A stretch of DNA of 64,000 bases, from contig CAWJLS010000007.1 in the NCBI GenBank assembly GCA_963843755.1, positions 1-64,000 of the forward strand. The letters are read 5' to 3'. Position 1 is the stretch's first letter, and each line of letters begins with the position of its first letter. The translations under genes and the position numbers were made by a program. The stretch is from CAWJLS01 sp963843755. GTDB taxonomy: Bacteria > Acidobacteriota > Thermoanaerobaculia > Multivoradales > DATKCC01. The notes under the pieces are model-generated. The model was not told the DNA's origin. It worked only from the letters and a program-made list of their open reading frames with translations, and searched no databases. Of this stretch, positions 62,624 through 64,000 are shown piece by piece.

Positions 62624-63531
62624 CGCCGAGCTCTGCACCGGCCCTGCCCACCGGCCTGACGGTGCGGGTGATCCCGTGCCTCGACGTCTCCCACGGCCGG
62701 GTGGTCAAAGGGGTCCGCTTCGAAAACCTGCGCGACCTGCCGGGGGCGGCGGGCGATCCGGCGGAGGCGGCGGCCCGCTACGCCGCCCAGGGCGCCGACG
62801 AGATCGTCTTCCTCGACGTCTCCGCCTCGCCGGAGCACCGCGCCACCGACCTCGCCTGGGTGCGCCGGACCGCCGAGCGGGTGTTCGTGCCGTTGACCGT
62901 CGGCGGCGGGGTGCGGAGCGTCGACGACGCGGCGGCCCTGCTGCGCGCCGGCGCCGACAAGGTGGGCATCAACAGCGCCGCGGTCGAGCGCCCGGAGCTG
63001 CTCGGGGAGATCGCCCGCCGCTTCGGCAGTCAGTGCGCGGTGCTGTCGATCGACGCCCGCCGCAGGGCGTCTGCGAATGGGGCGAACGGGGCGAACGGGG
63101 CGGAGGGCGCCGCCCCGGAGTGGCAGGTGATGACCCGGGGCGGGCACCTGGCGACCGGCCGGGACGCGGTCGCCTGGGCCCGCGAAGGGGTCGACCGAGG
63201 GGCCGGCGAGATCCTGCTGACCTCGATCGACGCCGACGGCACCGGCGAGGGCTACGACCTGGAGCTGCTGCGGGCCGTGGTCGACGCGGTCGACGTGCCG
63301 GTCATCGCCTCCGGCGGCGCCGGCCGCATCGAACACCTGGCCGACGCCCTCGCCACCGGCGCCGCCGCGGTGCTGGCGGCGTCGATCTTCCACGAGAGCC
63401 GGCATTCGGTGGGCGAGGTCAAGCATCTGCTGGCGTCGGTCGGCTTCCCCGTCCGCCCGCCCGAGCCGGACGGGTTGACCTGGCACGACGACCCGCGGAC
63501 GGTCGAGGCGGACGGAGGAGGGGTGTCGTGA
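62620..63531 (+). CDS. hisF: Imidazole glycerol phosphate synthase, cyclase subunit
   Basis: HisF uses PRFAR and ammonia from HisH to make imidazoleglycerol phosphate and AICAR. The 303-residue barrel has VRVIPCLDVSHGRVVKGVRF (first catalytic Asp), FLDVSASPEH, LTVGGGVRSVDDAAALL, LLTSIDADGTGEGYDLEL (second Asp) and IASGGAGRIEHL. A small repeated insert (Ala-Asn-Gly units, bases 63075-63110) sits after SIDARRR. It starts at a GTG overlapping hisA. Confidence 0.96.
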   Translation: MTPSSAPALPTGLTVRVIPCLDVSHGRVVKGVRFENLRDLPGAAGDPAEAAARYAAQGADEIVFLDVSASPEHRATDLAWVRRTAERVFVPLTVGGGVRSVDDAAALLRAGADKVGINSAAVERPELLGEIARRFGSQCAVLSIDARRRASANGANGANGAEGAAPEWQVMTRGGHLATGRDAVAWAREGVDRGAGEILLTSIDADGTGEGYDLELLRAVVDAVDVPVIASGGAGRIEHLADALATGAAAVLAASIFHESRHSVGEVKHLLASVGFPVRPPEPDGLTWHDDPRTVEADGGGVS

Positions 63532-64000
63532 TCGATCCGGACAGCTTGGTCTATCAAGACGCCGCCGCGTCCGGGTCCGCATCCGAACTTGGGCCGCCGC
63601 TGCTGCCGGTCGTGGCCCAGGACGTGGCCACCGGCGCGGTGCTGATGGTCGCCTGGGCCGACCGGGAGGCGGTCGCGCGCACGGTCGACACCGGGTTCGC
63701 CTGCTTCTGGAGCCGCTCCCGCCGGGCGCCGTGGATGAAAGGGGAGACCTCGGGCAACCGGCTGCGGGTGGTCGAGGCGGTCGCCGACTGCGACCGGGAC
63801 ACGCTGCTGCTCCGGGTCGAGCCGGAAGGCCCCGCCTGCCACCGCGGGACCCGCACCTGCTTCGAGCCCAACCCGGCGCGGCTCGAGCTCGGCTGGCTGA
63901 CACAGATCCTGGAGCGCCGCCGCGACACGGCGTCGGCCGAGGAGAGCTACACCGCCCGGCTGCTGGCGGCCGGGGTCGAGCGGATCGCCCAGAAGGTGGG
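63528..64000 (+). CDS. hisIE: Bifunctional PRA-CH hydrolase / PRA-PH pyrophosphatase, cut by window edge
   Basis: HisIE carries out steps two and three of histidine synthesis. From the GTG at 63528 (overlapping the hisF stop) 157 codons are visible. The HisI part shows VLMVAWADREAV, FWSRSR, WMKGETSGN, the metal-binding DCDRDTLLLRV and GPACHRGTRTCFE. The HisE part begins at about residue 130 with LTQILERRRDTASAEESYTARLLAAGVERIAQKVG, and runs off the right edge. The complete protein should be about 210-220 residues. Confidence 0.94.
   Translation, partial: MIDPDSLVYQDAAASGSASELGPPLLPVVAQDVATGAVLMVAWADREAVARTVDTGFACFWSRSRRAPWMKGETSGNRLRVVEAVADCDRDTLLLRVEPEGPACHRGTRTCFEPNPARLELGWLTQILERRRDTASAEESYTARLLAAGVERIAQKV

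Overview
This window is about 64 kb of very GC-rich (by eye near 70%) bacterial chromosome. I read it as a Gram-negative bacterium, most likely from the Acidobacteriota (for example the Thermoanaerobaculia). That is an inference from gene content: several paralogous CRTAC1/UnbV-type FG-GAP proteins joined to TPR genes, a SpoIVB-type S55 peptidase next to a secreted beta-propeller, a DUF4097 protein, ETF-quinone oxidoreductase and a lone BoxB-like diiron protein. No rRNA, tRNA, CRISPR, prophage or insertion sequence was seen, and the region looks like ordinary core chromosome. Genes are packed in operons with 4-base stop/start overlaps (ATGA, GTGA, TTGA).

Left part (1-8.9 kb): a quinone-reductase-like dehydrogenase cut by the window edge; a BON-domain lipoprotein; a class D-like sortase with its own LPTTAG surface substrate; a fatty-acid desaturase whose end overlaps groES-groEL; a diguanylate cyclase; and a PLP aminotransferase. 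The BON gene, the sortase substrate and the desaturase share one promoter design: an inverted TTTCTACC/GGTAGAAA site at fixed distance from the -10. They are probably one envelope-stress regulon.

9.0-19.9 kb (minus strand): a translationally coupled operon of three CRTAC1-type FG-GAP/UnbV proteins, one giant TPR-FG-GAP protein and one TPR protein. 20.0-27.3 kb: a nitrilase-family hydrolase; then a coupled set of HMG-CoA reductase, CrtI-like oxidoreductase and an SDR-acyltransferase fusion (isoprenoid/lipid metabolism); then lipA. 27.3-35.8 kb: an EamA transporter, a GNAT acetyltransferase, a BoxB-like protein, proline dehydrogenase, an FHA-GGDEF protein, recN and a Sua5/YrdC protein. 35.9-54 kb: S55 peptidase plus propeller, coaD, a broken glycosyltransferase, an M28 peptidase, DUF2071 and DUF4097 proteins, trmH, class I fructose-bisphosphate aldolase, a phosphodiesterase-like enzyme, a radical SAM/SPASM protein, a secreted alpha/beta hydrolase and ETF-QO.

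54.1-64 kb: a single operon aroDE-hisZ-hisG-hisD-hisC-hisB-hisH-hisA-hisF-hisIE (the last cut by the right edge). It begins with a good promoter and a 250-nt leader. The leader encodes a 45-residue peptide ending in a Trp-Trp-His ... His-His-Tyr-Gly-His run, followed by six complementary segments that pair like the enterobacterial his attenuator. The terminator hairpin also buries the aroDE Shine-Dalgarno. This leader, which appears able to sense histidine and aromatic amino acids in front of a combined shikimate/histidine operon, is the most interesting system in the window. Four copies of a C-rich hairpin repeat follow plus-strand genes and may act as terminators.
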